Below, piece by piece: positions 14,241 through 26,600 of a stretch of 64,000 nucleotides of DNA. Below the pieces are notes generated by a model. It saw only the letters and a list, made by a program, of their open reading frames with translations, was not told where the DNA came from and did not search any database. The DNA lies in NCBI GenBank assembly GCA_013399855.1, contig VXAY01005269.1, positions 509,949-573,948 of the forward strand, given 5' to 3'. This DNA comes from Oxyruncus cristatus (Eukaryota; Chordata; Aves; Passeriformes; Cotingidae). How positions within the stretch are numbered: position 1 is the first letter of the stretch; every line of letters begins with the position of its first letter. The position numbers and the translations under genes are program-made.

Positions 14241-15479
14241 CCAACTCTACAACTCCATGCATCATGTTACTATTTTAACTGTAATCTAACCCAGTTCAAA
14301 TGAGGTAATTGATCACCAGCTTGGTTTTTTTCCTCAGATTTTTTTGTACTGCTTTCCATTGTAAAGATGGTGTAAATAAGGACTTTAAAATAGATTCTTA
14401 TTGAGAGATCAGAAGTATGGAATTCACTCACATTTGGCTTTTAGTAGGACTATACTTTGAGTGAATCATTGTACAAGTGATGTTTTGTTACCTATACAAA
14501 TCCACTAAAATAAGACAACCAACAAATACAGAGGTAGTATTAGTCTACATTCCCACAGTGTCCAAACAACAGAAAAACAACAATGGCAGACAGCATTAGC
14601 TTTGGCACTAGGTCAAGAGACCTGGCATTTAAGAAAACTAACAGACTCAATTTGGTCTTTATTTTCACAGGGTTAGCATGAGCTTGTGCACTAATCTTGG
14701 CCTATTACAGATGTAAGGAGTAGCTAGAGCCCTTTGTTGAATTTATGCAAAGGAAGGATTAGATCTCAGGATAATAAATATCTCTCACTATCAGCTTAAC
14801 AATTTACCTTGCTACATCTACTATGGTGTCATCAGAGTGTTTATTAAAGCAAAAGCAGTTTAATCTTAGGCTTCATCATCCATCCAACACCTCCAAAGCA
14901 TTTTATGAAAGAAAACACATAGACTGTCCAGTTGTATAAACTGTACCAAACAACCAAATTCTGTTCTCACAGGAACATGCAAACTGGAATCAAATCCACT
15001 TGACTCAGTGTATTTATAAAAGCAAAGCAGGTCATGGGGGACTGGGTTTGCATGAAGCATACAATGTATTCCATGGTTGCTGCACTCAGCAGCGCCTTTC
15101 TGACTCAGCGTAACATAATTGTATAGTTTTGAACACTTTTGAAACTACCCCTGACTCTACATTTGAAATGCAGCAGTCATTCCTTAATACTGCTATTGAG
15201 GGAAATAAACTGATAGAGCAGAGAAAGCTCCTGTCTGCCACTTTTAAATCCATGTTCACTGTATCTCAGAAAATGTGCTGCAGGATCAGAAAAACCTCAG
15301 AGAAAAGTAACATGCCAAAAGAACACGCTGGAATAATTCCTACGCAGGCAATAGCTAAGCAAGCAGTCTCTGGCTGGGTCTAAGGAAGGAATGTCTGTAC
15401 CACTGACCGTGTTCAAAAATTGATTTTTTGTTGTTTCTTTAAATTGATTGTCTTACATCATATTAAGCCCTCAGAAGGA

Positions 15480-15860
15480 AGGTTTAAATGAAGAAAGGAA
15501 GTTATTTTTCTGTTCCATGTATCACTTAAGCTCTGCAACTCCTTGCCAAAAGATGTTGCAGAGGCTAGAGTATCACAAAGTTTCAAGGGCACACTGGGAA
15601 AGTTCCTGAAGAGAAACGTGTTTAAGACCACTGAATGCAAGGAAACTACATGCTTTTCAGAAAGGTCCTTCCTGCTTGTCAACCACTTCAAGTTCAAGTG
15701 GTTGAAACACTGGAAGATTGCCTCGAAGAAACATCAGAACTTTTGCCCTGATTGGCTACTTCTCCGTAAACATGTTTTTGACCACTGTCAGATGGCATGC
15801 TGGGCTAGATAGAACCTTTGGGCTGCCCTATATAGATACTCTTTACATTCTTATGTTATA
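15480..15860 (+). repeat. Ancient CR1/L3-like LINE 3' end
   Basis: The sequence follows the 3' region of old sauropsid CR1/L3 elements: 'aactccttgccaaaagatgt', 'gcagaggctagagtat', 'gatggcatgctgggctagat', and a terminal 'ttcttatgtta'. The tail differs from the common avian CR1 octamer tail, which points to an older subfamily. It lies in sense orientation on the plus strand. Family knowledge is from memory, so the exact subfamily is not claimed. Confidence 0.65.
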
Positions 15861-18800
15861 TTCACTGCTCACAAGCAAAAAGCCCTAAACTTTTTTATGC
15901 ATTCAGCCTTGTCACTTCCTTGGGGAACACACTTTTAGTAAAGCAGTCATAGAGGATTGTGTATGTCTGTCTTTATAATCTGTTGAAAACAACTGGGGGA
16001 AAAAAAATCATCCCGTTCTTAACTGGTACCATTTGAAAATGCTTCTGCTTTTATTTCAGGCCTTTGATCCACCCCAAATTCAAAGAAATACTGGACAGTT
16101 TCTAGAATCTGCAAAAAATTTCAAGGCTTACAGAAAACCTATTTCTAGAAGCATGCATTCTTAAGATACTCCGTCTCCTTTTGATCTGACTGCGAGGTAG
16201 AACGTTATCTAGTGAATATACACCACACACAGTATTATTATTTTTTTTAAGATACAGACCATATGATTACTAGAGGAAGAGAGTCTTCAAAAAAGCCACA
16301 TGAATAAAACCTCTCAGTGGTATTCTGGACCTCTCTATTTTTTTCAGATTAGGTCTTGATATTGCCATTTTCATCTATATGCAGGCACTGGAATGAGTGA
16401 CCTTTGAAACATGCAGAATACATCAAATATTTACTCTTTAGGTATTACAGAATTTTACATGTTATCTCTTAGGCTATAATCTCAGAACACAGCTGCACAT
16501 ACCTGTGTCCCCAGAAATAGAAATTTCCACACTTGGAAGGAATGTGGACCCAGGATGCACATGTTCTCTACCTACTCCAGACCTCAGAGAGGCTGCACAC
16601 ATCTGGCAGAAATCAGCAAGCGTCTGTCTTGGCAAGTCAGAGCACAGCGATGACTGCTCTAGCTACCTTTTCCGTTGCAGAATAATCCTGGTCAAAGACG
16701 CCAAAATCTTTCCTACAGATTTGCATAATCCATGTTGGCATCTTCAAAATTAATACAGTATTGAAGAGTAGTAAAGAAACATAGATCCAATTGGAACACT
16801 TGACCATTCAGCACTTAGTGTTTCTCTGGCATGCCTAAACCTGAACCCATCTGCTAGAAAAGCACTCTGGACACAAAGTGAAGCCATGCCGGCTGAAGCC
16901 ACGCGGGCAGATGGTGCCCGTGATAGACTGTCGAATGTAAATAACTAGTGTCCAATGAAATACATTCTAATGGCAAACATCAGCTAATTAGGCTGTATTT
17001 GTCATTCCAAAAACAGCCTACCAGCTGTTTGGCAAAACGAAGACTTAAGTCATCTTTCTGGAAACTTTTCCACAGTACCTCCTTTTCTGCTTAAACATCC
17101 ATTTGACACACTCTTCTTGGCATAAAAGGTTATTAGAATTCTATTTAGCACCCAAATAATTATATACAGCTGTTTAAAAACCAAACCAACCAAACAAACA
17201 AAAGTGGCCATTCACTTCGAGGAATGAGTTCCAGGACCAAGAAATTTACTTGATAAGGTAGACCACTGAAAACCAGTAATTCTTGATTCAGAAAAAAAAA
17301 AAAAGCCACACCTTTTTAGGACAAATATATTAAAGTAATCTAGCAATAATATCAAGGTGAGGTCTTTGTTTATTTGTACACACACTTCTATGGAAGACAG
17401 TGGGCTGAATCTTCCAGCATGTCAAACACAAATCATTGCACAGATGAATTTTTCCATTAGAGAATAGTAATAATAACAGAATAATCGAGTCCAACATATG
17501 CTTTACTTAGCAAAAGTCACTGCCAAATAAGTCATATTAGCTGTATGCTCATATTCACATTCTAATGTATGATAATAGGTGCTAACAGTCATATTCTAAA
17601 GATTAAGAGCCAGAAATACAGAATGAATGAAAAGTAATTTTGCACATTCAAACCTTCAACCTTATATTTTACAGGTGTTTTCAGGTATTGAAAGTCAGTT
17701 TCCTCATCATGGCTTTTGGGGAGGTGCAAACACTGGCCTCCACCTGTGTAGATAGGAAGATCTCCCTGCTCTGTCCCCGGAAACCAATACCTCTGCTCTA
17801 AAATGAACTTTGTCCATTTGATAGAACCAAATAAAAATGCATCATTATTAAGTACATTATTCTTTGGAATAATCATCGCAGTGAAACAGAGATTAGGGAG
17901 AAATAGTGCACAAGTATCTGAATGTGCTGTGTCTTTTATCCAGTGTCTATTTTTATAAAAATTCCATAAAGAAAATTTGACCCAAAATGTCTAGAACTCA
18001 CTGATTTTTAATAAAATTTTTACCTTTGTTACAATTTGCTGTCTACTAGTTTTGTCCACAATGTCTCAGTCAACATATTTACAATCGCTGTGATTTTTTA
18101 CTATAACTGTTAACAGAATAAATTCTCTCAAGCGCTAAATTTGTACATTTGCTCTTAGAGCACATGACTTTGAGTCATAGTGAAGGTTGTTTTCCCAACT
18201 CTTGCTGGAAAACTTTGCCTTGGATACAGCCCACAGGTTAATGTAAGGTAGTACGTGCTGTACTGTTTCAATCAACTCCATACCTAGAATTGCGCTGCAA
18301 TATAGAAGAAAGCAAACCTTTTCTGTCAATTGAAATATCTTGAAGGAACCATAAAAATCACAGGACACAACTTGCAGCTCTAAATCCTATAAACATGTCA
18401 TTGAATTCACACATTGGGAAGTCAAACATAAATGGAATACAAAAGGCTCTGTGTGTACAAAGCATTTAACCAAAGGAAACAAAAGGACTGGGAAACTCCA
18501 GAGAAGTAACTGTCTCTGTCACAGTGACTGAATCTTTCAGGGGTCTCCTATGAATATTGTGATGAAAAACAAGCACCTACAAGCAGAATTTAAGGCTCTG
18601 CTCCATAATTAGTCCTTTAAAGCTTCAGAGAGGTAATGACTGAAAGTTAGTTCATTTCAAACCCAAACTTGAAAGGAAATATTTACTCTGTGATTAGAAA
18701 TACACTGGCAAAACCTAAATCTTGATTTATCAGTCTTCTTTATTTATTTATTATTTAGAAGACTGCCCAAGAACAACGTTAATAGCATTTCATCGACAAA

Positions 18801-20447
18801 GGAAAAGATTCTACTGAAAGTAAAGAAATGCAAGTGGGTATCTGCACTAGATTCAAAAAACAGGTTACACAGAATTTCAAGCTGCTGAACAAACACAAGA
18901 GGCCTCACACATACAAATCTGGTAATTTTTTTTTTAATTTATTTTTTCCCTGAAGTGAGCTTAGTTCTTTCATATATAATTTTCTATTGAAGGAGGAAAC
19001 TATATATATTTTTTTTTTAAAGGAATTCTGTCTAATGCTTTTGGAAGTGTGCTGCAACAGAGGCAAAGAATTCTTCCCTCTCATATTATATGAGCAGAAG
19101 AGAAGTTTTAGAGAATTTCACTGGAGGTAGTAAAATCCTGACATAATAAATTCAATTGAAATTAGCCATACATTTATCTTTCTGTCATGAGTCCACCTGG
19201 GACAGTCACAGTCTGCTTCCTGCATGCTTCCAACTGCACACAGAGAGTTCCAGAAGGATGGGAAGGCAAGGCTGCAGCAGGGCAGAAAAACATTCATTCA
19301 CAGCAGAAAAGAACCTGCCTTCATCAAGCAGCGTTTCCACCACCTGCTCCCTGGAGATACCAGAAAGCAAATTCTATCTATTTGATGTAGGACAGCTACT
19401 ATTAATGTCACAATAATAAAATACAAAAGGGTCTAGCTTGCAGATTTCACATAACAAGCTGGTAAATGACAAGCTCCTAGAACACTGGCAAAAAAGGAAT
19501 CTTAACAATCATGTGAGGAAAAGGTCACAATGAAATTTTAAGCTGGCATTACATGTACATTTCTAATATTTAAGGTATCAGAACCTTCACTTTCATTGTA
19601 GAACTCAGTAACTTGGCTGGCAACATTCTCCAAATCTTACTGAGGTATTTAAAGCACCAATAGGTGACAAAGTTCTATCCTTCCTGAAATCCTGTATGAT
19701 AAGATTACACTGGGAAGGATCTTTCTTAGAAATTAATTTGGAAGTCTAGAAGTAACATTTCTCTGTTAATAATGAACAATTTCCATTTGTTTTATACCAA
19801 GTTCAGTACTGTAGGTGAAGACTGAACATTCCAATTCACGGTTGCAGATTTTAGCACATACACCTCTAAATATCCATTCTTTTTTCTTGTTTGTGAAAGC
19901 TGATTACTACTAACAGCCATAAGCTTCCATAAAGGATATGAGGCCTCTGCCACACAACTGGGCATTTATTTTTGCACTTCTTAACCCACTGGTTTTTACG
20001 GAGTCTCTTTCATGACAACACTTTATATCCCACACCCTTGATTATGTAGCTTCCTTACTATTTGACTATAAAGCACTTTCTCACATGAATTTTTAAACAT
20101 GTCAAAGATTTTGCCACAACCAGATCTCTGTTGACAAGAATTGTGGAATAGTAAAAGAAAGGCAAAATGTCATTCTATGATAATAATCTTTAAGAGGTCT
20201 TGAATATCTGAAACATTTATCTTTAGTAATTTCGAAAGTGTCTTGTTTATAAGAGAAAAAAGAAATTTAAAAGTGCAAATTGGAATATAACATAAATATT
20301 CAATTTACAAACATGCCCTATCCTCCTTTATTACTACAGATATCACTTCCTACTAACGTGATGATCCATAAATACATTGTGAACCCACGATTCGGAAAGA
20401 CAATACACAGAGAATTCCAGTCCAATAAACATACATTATTGAAAATA

Positions 20448-20453
20448 TTTATT
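20448..20453 (-). terminator. EFHB: EFHB polyadenylation signal AATAAA
   Basis: On the minus strand AATAAA lies about 82 bases past the TGA stop of the last EFHB exon. It is the first canonical hexamer after the stop, giving a short 3' UTR. The cleavage site would be expected 10-30 bases further on, at about 20,420-20,435. Confidence 0.55.
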
Positions 20454-20534
20454 GTATTCAGCATCAGAATTATGTCCATTTAAGTAAATGTAATGCCCAG
20501 AGACTGGAATCAGCAATGGGTTTTTTTGTGTGAT

Positions 20535-20681
20535 TCATGTTATTATGTGCAGTATATTCCACATATTTTCTTCACAATCACAAAGTTCTCTTATCTCGTG
20601 TTTCGTACACACTTGCTTCCATATTTCTTCTAACTTTTCACCAGAAACGTCCATGCCAATGTTGTGGAGAATTTGTGCAAT
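20535..20681 (-). CDS. EFHB: EFHB exon 13 (terminal coding exon)
   Basis: This exon encodes residues 538-585, starting IAQILHNIGMDVSGEKLEEI and ending NILHIIT before TGA. The matching human C-terminal segment, as I recall it, also begins with an I-A-x-I-L-x-N-I-G pattern and keeps the spaced Trp. The acceptor is TTTTTGTAG, phase 0, matching the phase of the exon 12 end. It lies 2.8 kb from exon 12 and is easily missed because it is short. Confidence 0.85.
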   Translation of the reverse strand: MAQILHNIGMDVSGEKLEEIWKQVCTKHEIRELCDCEENMWNILHIIT

Positions 20682-23600
20682 CTACAAAAATAATACAAAA
20701 TAATACAGTTCATGTAATGCTGGTCAGCATTTTGTTAAACTATATTGAGTCTTGCTTTTACATATATTAGTAATCTCTATTTGCCAAAGAATATTTTCCC
20801 ACTCTTAAAAAAAAACTACAGATCACATTCTGCATCCTTAACCAAATTAGTTCCCATTCAAATAAATCCAAATCTTATTGTCATGAAAACTACACAAAAT
20901 TTTCTGTAATTAAAGTAATGTTGGTGCACTTAGTTTAACATCGCACACAGAAGACTCAAGGAAATATTTAAAAAAAAAAAAAATCAAGTTCTGTTTATTC
21001 ACTGCAGTTATCAACACAAGTCAGATTACATATCATTTGCATTTCACAGCAAGAATACTATTCACAAGATCATCAGCTGGTATAGATAAGCAGGTGAATT
21101 GATTAAAATAAGATGGTTCACACCAACTTTGGGCCTTGCTATAACTTTACACCAAAGTAATTCAGCAAAACAGGGCGGTTTCTATATTTGCTCACTTGAA
21201 TGCTTCCTGTTGCATGCCTCATTACACTGACTTGTTGACTCATTAGAGGAAGGTAACTTTAGAAGAATATTGACACGACTTGTGCTTCTGTTAGTATTAG
21301 CAAACTTTTGGCTTCTTCAACTGTATCATAAATGTGTGTATGCATGTGTGTTATTTTTTATGCATGTTTTGATGAAGTAAGACCTATAGCGAAGTCAAAT
21401 CAACCCTGTTGATCATCTTTCTCTAAAGCTGTCTTTTGTATAAATACGGCTCTGATCCCCAGTACAGCAAATCTTCAACGTCATCTTAGTCAGTAAATCT
21501 ATGAGTTTATGCCAGCCAAAATTTCAGGAGGAAAACAGGGACTGAATTTTGTTTATTTAAGCAGAGGTATCGTTTCAGTTAAATCAATAATACTACCCAT
21601 GAATAAAACAAATCAGATTTGATCCAATGTCTTCAATGAGCTAGTGACATTTAAAAGTTAAACTAAAAGCAATTTTCCATCACAGGAACACTGCAGAGAC
21701 AGTAAAGGACTACATGCTCCCATAATTTGGCTTCACCATATTAAAAAACAGCTCTGTCCTGACTCACCAACCGCCATAAAATCATCTCTGACCAAACCAT
21801 GGACTGTCATGGGGGCAGAGAGGGTTAAACTGACCCTCACCTATTATCAAAATGACCATGCTGAATATAAATGACACACTATTACTCAATTACATAACTT
21901 CTATTCTCTTCAACAGACTGGATTCCAGTGAAAAAAACCAGCAAGCCCAAGAACTATTTTGTTCTTTTGTAACATGATGAGTCACCTCAGGAAAGTTTTA
22001 TAGCCAGAATTCACATTCATTTCTATAGGTCTATACAAAAACTGGTAGTATTAAATTACTTTGGGCTTTCATCTAATAATAATATCATATGATCATAAAA
22101 TAACTTCATTAACTATGACACTTTGAAAACGTTAATTTTACATATCAAAATAATAATAATAAAGTGCTAAAACAGTCCATTTCATGAACACAGGGTGATT
22201 TAATGGACTCAGAGGAGGTTCTGCACTGAATTCTGTAGTCTACAGTAGAGTATGACATCTCAGGATATGTTATAGCTTCAAAGAAGAGCTCTATGTAGTC
22301 CTTGAAAGATGTAATTGGTTTCTCAATCAAGCATGAATTCTATTTACTGTTAGCTATATGCTGCATGCATTCATTTCCTCTTTCCAAGATAGATTATAAA
22401 ATGGTTCATGTACACAACATTTTGACAAGGTGTTTTATGGATAGGTGTAAAACGTGACACCACACCTTTCACGCCCAGCCACTAACTAGCAACATTCTTT
22501 TCTGTAAAATATGTATTCAAGTCCCAGATCCACTTTCAAGCATGACTGAATATTTAATATAATGAGTAGTAGAGAGGGAGAGGTTGCCAAGGCTTTTTTT
22601 CTCATTTTAGATTGGAATTTCACATTTCATTGCAATTTTCTTATAAATTGTACTTCAACTAATGAAGTTATCTCTTAATATTTTTTCATTATAAATTGCA
22701 AACAAATGTAAAAGCAAAAGAGTAAACAATACTGAAGAAGAAGAAACAAATTTGTTTTAGTATTTATGTGAGAGAACAACTGGTCTGTGAGAAAACAGAG
22801 AGGTAGCAGCCTGCAGAGATATCAGAAGAAAAGTCCTTACAGTCTCATGTCCTATCTTCCTCTTCAGAAATATGAGACAGCACAGCACTGCTGTGTGACT
22901 CCCAATGCCTCTATCACCATACAAGTCCTTTGCAGAACCGAGCCTATGACTGTGATTCAGCAGAGCACCTGAAGGGTATATTCAAGTGGTTTCCCGAATT
23001 TGCCATTAGCAAAACCTGCCAAGTTTGTTTGAGGACAGACACTTTGGGTAAAATTTTACACTGAACACCTCTCTGTGATAGAAATTAGTTTTATGCACCT
23101 GTAAAAATTTTCTTCTGGGGCTTTTCAAGACATCTCTTGGAATACAGAATAACTTTGGTTGGAAGAGATCTCTGGAGATCATCCATCCAACAACATAATT
23201 AAAGCAGGACAAACTTTGCCATTAAACGATGTTGCTTGAGACCCTGAACTGAATATTTTGGATCTCAATAAAATTAATATCTACCATCTTTATGAATAAC
23301 TTAGAATGTGAAGAGTACATATTTTTCAGATTGTTAGATGGATGTAAAGAAAGATGGTAATCTAGCAGCAATGAATTTTACAACCTGTTTATTTGATAAC
23401 ATGACCTTCCACTCCCACATGGCTAGAAAACAATTATCTTGGAAGAATATGCTGAAGAAATTCACTATACCTCTGCCTTTGGTCTCTTTTTTAAAAGCTC
23501 TTTTTCATGCACTCCCTTTTGACCGAAGACAGAAGGGAACAATAATGCAAAACTACTGCCCTGGTCACCATAATTAGTTGTGTCACTGAGGCGGCGAATT

Positions 23601-26600
23601 CGAGGAGCAGGAATATCTGAACGAATAGTTGGAATACCACACATTGGATAACCTGTGGAAATCAAACAACAGGCAGCATGGAAAAGCCTGTACATAAAGA
23701 TAGTGCCAGGGAGGATAAAACATTTTGTATGAATTAAGAAGAAATGTGATGCTTCATCTCACACAGGTTCAATAACAAGTCCTGTAATTTTCTTCCTTGC
23801 ATCTTTTTTCACATTTTTAGAAAGCCTGGCTTTAGCTACAACATGAAGCATGAAAACAGGGAATCTTGCAGTAATATTCTATTACTTATCCAGTATTTCC
23901 TGCTGAAAGTATTTGAAGTTTCCAAGACGATATGGTTCTCCTAGAATTACTAGCATAATTTCTCAAAGACATCTAGATTAACTTTCATGTTTTGAATGGA
24001 TTAACCATTCCAGCTTCCAAGTCACAACCTTAAACAAACTTAGTTTAGATAAATTAATTCACTATTGTACCTTAGTAGAACCTATAATAATACTTTTAAA
24101 CTTTGCTCCTGATTTTGTCTTAAAGAATGTCCAGAAATGAGAAGGACAGTCCACTGTACTTACAGGACAGTGGAAGACCCCCTACTACAGCGTTATACTG
24201 AGAAGACGTTGTTTGATAACTTGCAAATACACGGTCTGTCAGTTTTGTAGGTGGTTTTGGTGTCTTTTCTGAGCTTTCTGGTTCTTTTAACATAAGATCT
24301 TCCTGCTTTCGCTGTGGCTCATCTTTTCTCTGTGTGTCTTCAGGAACAAGACAGGCACCTATTTTTTTTCCTATAAACAAGAGTTATGGTACAGCCAGGA
24401 TATACTATCAACACATTATAGACTAAGAGGTAAAAAACATTGCTTGAAGAACTATTAAGTAGGTAATGTAATTCATCTGCATTTCTGCTAATGATTCTAA
24501 GAGATGTTTTACTTTGTCCTGATCTACAGTATTAAGGAAACTTCCCAGTGACAATCTCAACATGCAACAAAGAACTCCAGGGTTCTGAAATGCATCTGTA
24601 CCTGAGGCTCTGCTGGTAGTAAGCAAGGTAAATGCACTCTCTAAATCCTATCCTTCTAAAGGAGCATCTAGTTTACAACACCATGTCCCTTCAACAGCTG
24701 TTCTAAGAAGATCATCCCCATAAGTTCCCAGTATTAAGGCATCTACCTTTTGCAATTATTTTTTCTTCAAACTCTTTAACAGCTGTTTTGTCTTTCCAGT
24801 TCAGAAAGTTTGCAAACTCGAGATAATTAATCAGACCATCTTTATCCAAATCACAACAGTCAAATAAGGAATCCAGGAGCTCATCATCTAGATTCAGATT
24901 AAGCTGAAAACAGGACTTCCGTAGGTTGTCCTTGTCTATCATTCCATCACCATTCTATTATGAATAAAATAAAACCGTTGTTAAATTCTGCGATTCTATA
25001 ACCGCAATTATAAAATGACTCTGCCAAAAGGAACACGTACATGTGTTCATACAGATATCTATACACAAATAGCACCAGACACACTATTTCAAGAACAGTA
25101 ACATTGCTGAGTACAAAAATAAACCCTAAGTAATTTAGAAATTAGAAATCTGAATATATAAGTGTCAAAAAGTAATTTTTAACTTAAACAATACAGTGAT
25201 TTGAGAGTAAAAGTGTGACAGTGTATTGTGACAAGGTAACAATCTAATCATAAATGTTGGGGAAAAGCCAAGATGCCTTTGAAAGTAAGACATCAATCAT
25301 TCCAATCATTCTGTATACATTACAATTAATGTTACATATGAAATGTCAATCTTTTTTTTTTTTCCAGAGAGAAAAAATTAAAAAGATCTGAAATTCTGAT
25401 TCCTGGCAACTCAGTCAAAAAGTACAGCTTGGAAGAAAATATGAACATAATCCCTTCAAACTCCTTTCCTTTTAAGGAGAAATGCCAAATTTTGATGTGC
25501 AAAAGTTGTTAAGGTTACTCCTGCTCACATGTTCCCTGTTTGCTCTAATGTGGATTTTTCAAATACTATTGTGAAATGCTCCAAATACTTGTGTTTAAGT
25601 CAATAGCATATCACAGTAGATTAAACATACAATAGCTAAGAAGTTATCTTGTCTTTATATTCTTCACCTATATTTACCTTGCCATATTTATGTTTCTTCA
25701 TGGCTGTATCTCCACAGCACAGAAGCACTAATGTCACACATTCCTTTACATTTATACTTTCTCACAGCACTAACCTTATCATAATGTCTGAATGCTTCTA
25801 GTAACACATCAAAATTCTCATAGTTAGCTTTCTTCAAACTTTGCCGAACTGCAATCAAGACAGCTTTTTCTCTGTCCTTACCACGCAGGAACTCACATGG
25901 AACATGGACATGAAGAAGATCATAAACTCCTATAAAAATGAACAGTTCCTCACTTAGTTGTGCATACAGAAAATGGACATTAAAAAAAAAAAAAATGCTT
26001 GCGTTTTTAAGGAAAAGGAGAATTTACATTTCAAGAGGCTGATTTTCAGCACTGCTGAACATCTGATACAGCCATTTCATTACAAGATCAATGGTCCATA
26101 TAATGATTTCTCTACTCACATAGTTAATATCAAAAATTTTGAATCATAATGTAGCTTCATGAATCTATCCACTGCTTCCAAAAGCTTCTGACAGTAGTAG
26201 GAGTTACTGAATGTCCAGATAATTGAGAAAAAAGTTATATTATTAATCTACCACTTCCAGTCTGTTGTGTGCCAGGTACTTACAAGACCCAATGTAACAT
26301 TTCAGATAATTATATATATATATCTATATATATATATATCACTGGTTTCTAGAAAGAAAATGTACTATTTTTATCTTACTGTTCCCATTTTCTGTGTATC
26401 CCAACTTTATTAATATTTTTAAACACTTTGGCACACTGAGCTACAATCTTCATCCAAATCCCCAAGACACTCTCTAGACCGCAACAAGTACATTCAGAGT
26501 ACAGTAACAAACATGAGGAGCCCACATAATCCCCTTCTAACAGTAATGTATGTACACTATTTTCTACTTGATAATAGTGAATTCTTTTGTTCAGTTAATG

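Larger units (their letters stand above)
10681..20446. other. Gene-free intergenic DNA downstream of EFHB
   Basis: Apart from the CR1 copies at 10921-11360 and 15480-15860 and an A-rich microsatellite near 14212, I see no supported gene. A 202-codon open frame on the minus strand (12964-13572) has no recognised similarity and no clear splice or promoter context. The segment lies beyond the polyadenylation signal of EFHB. Confidence 0.55.
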
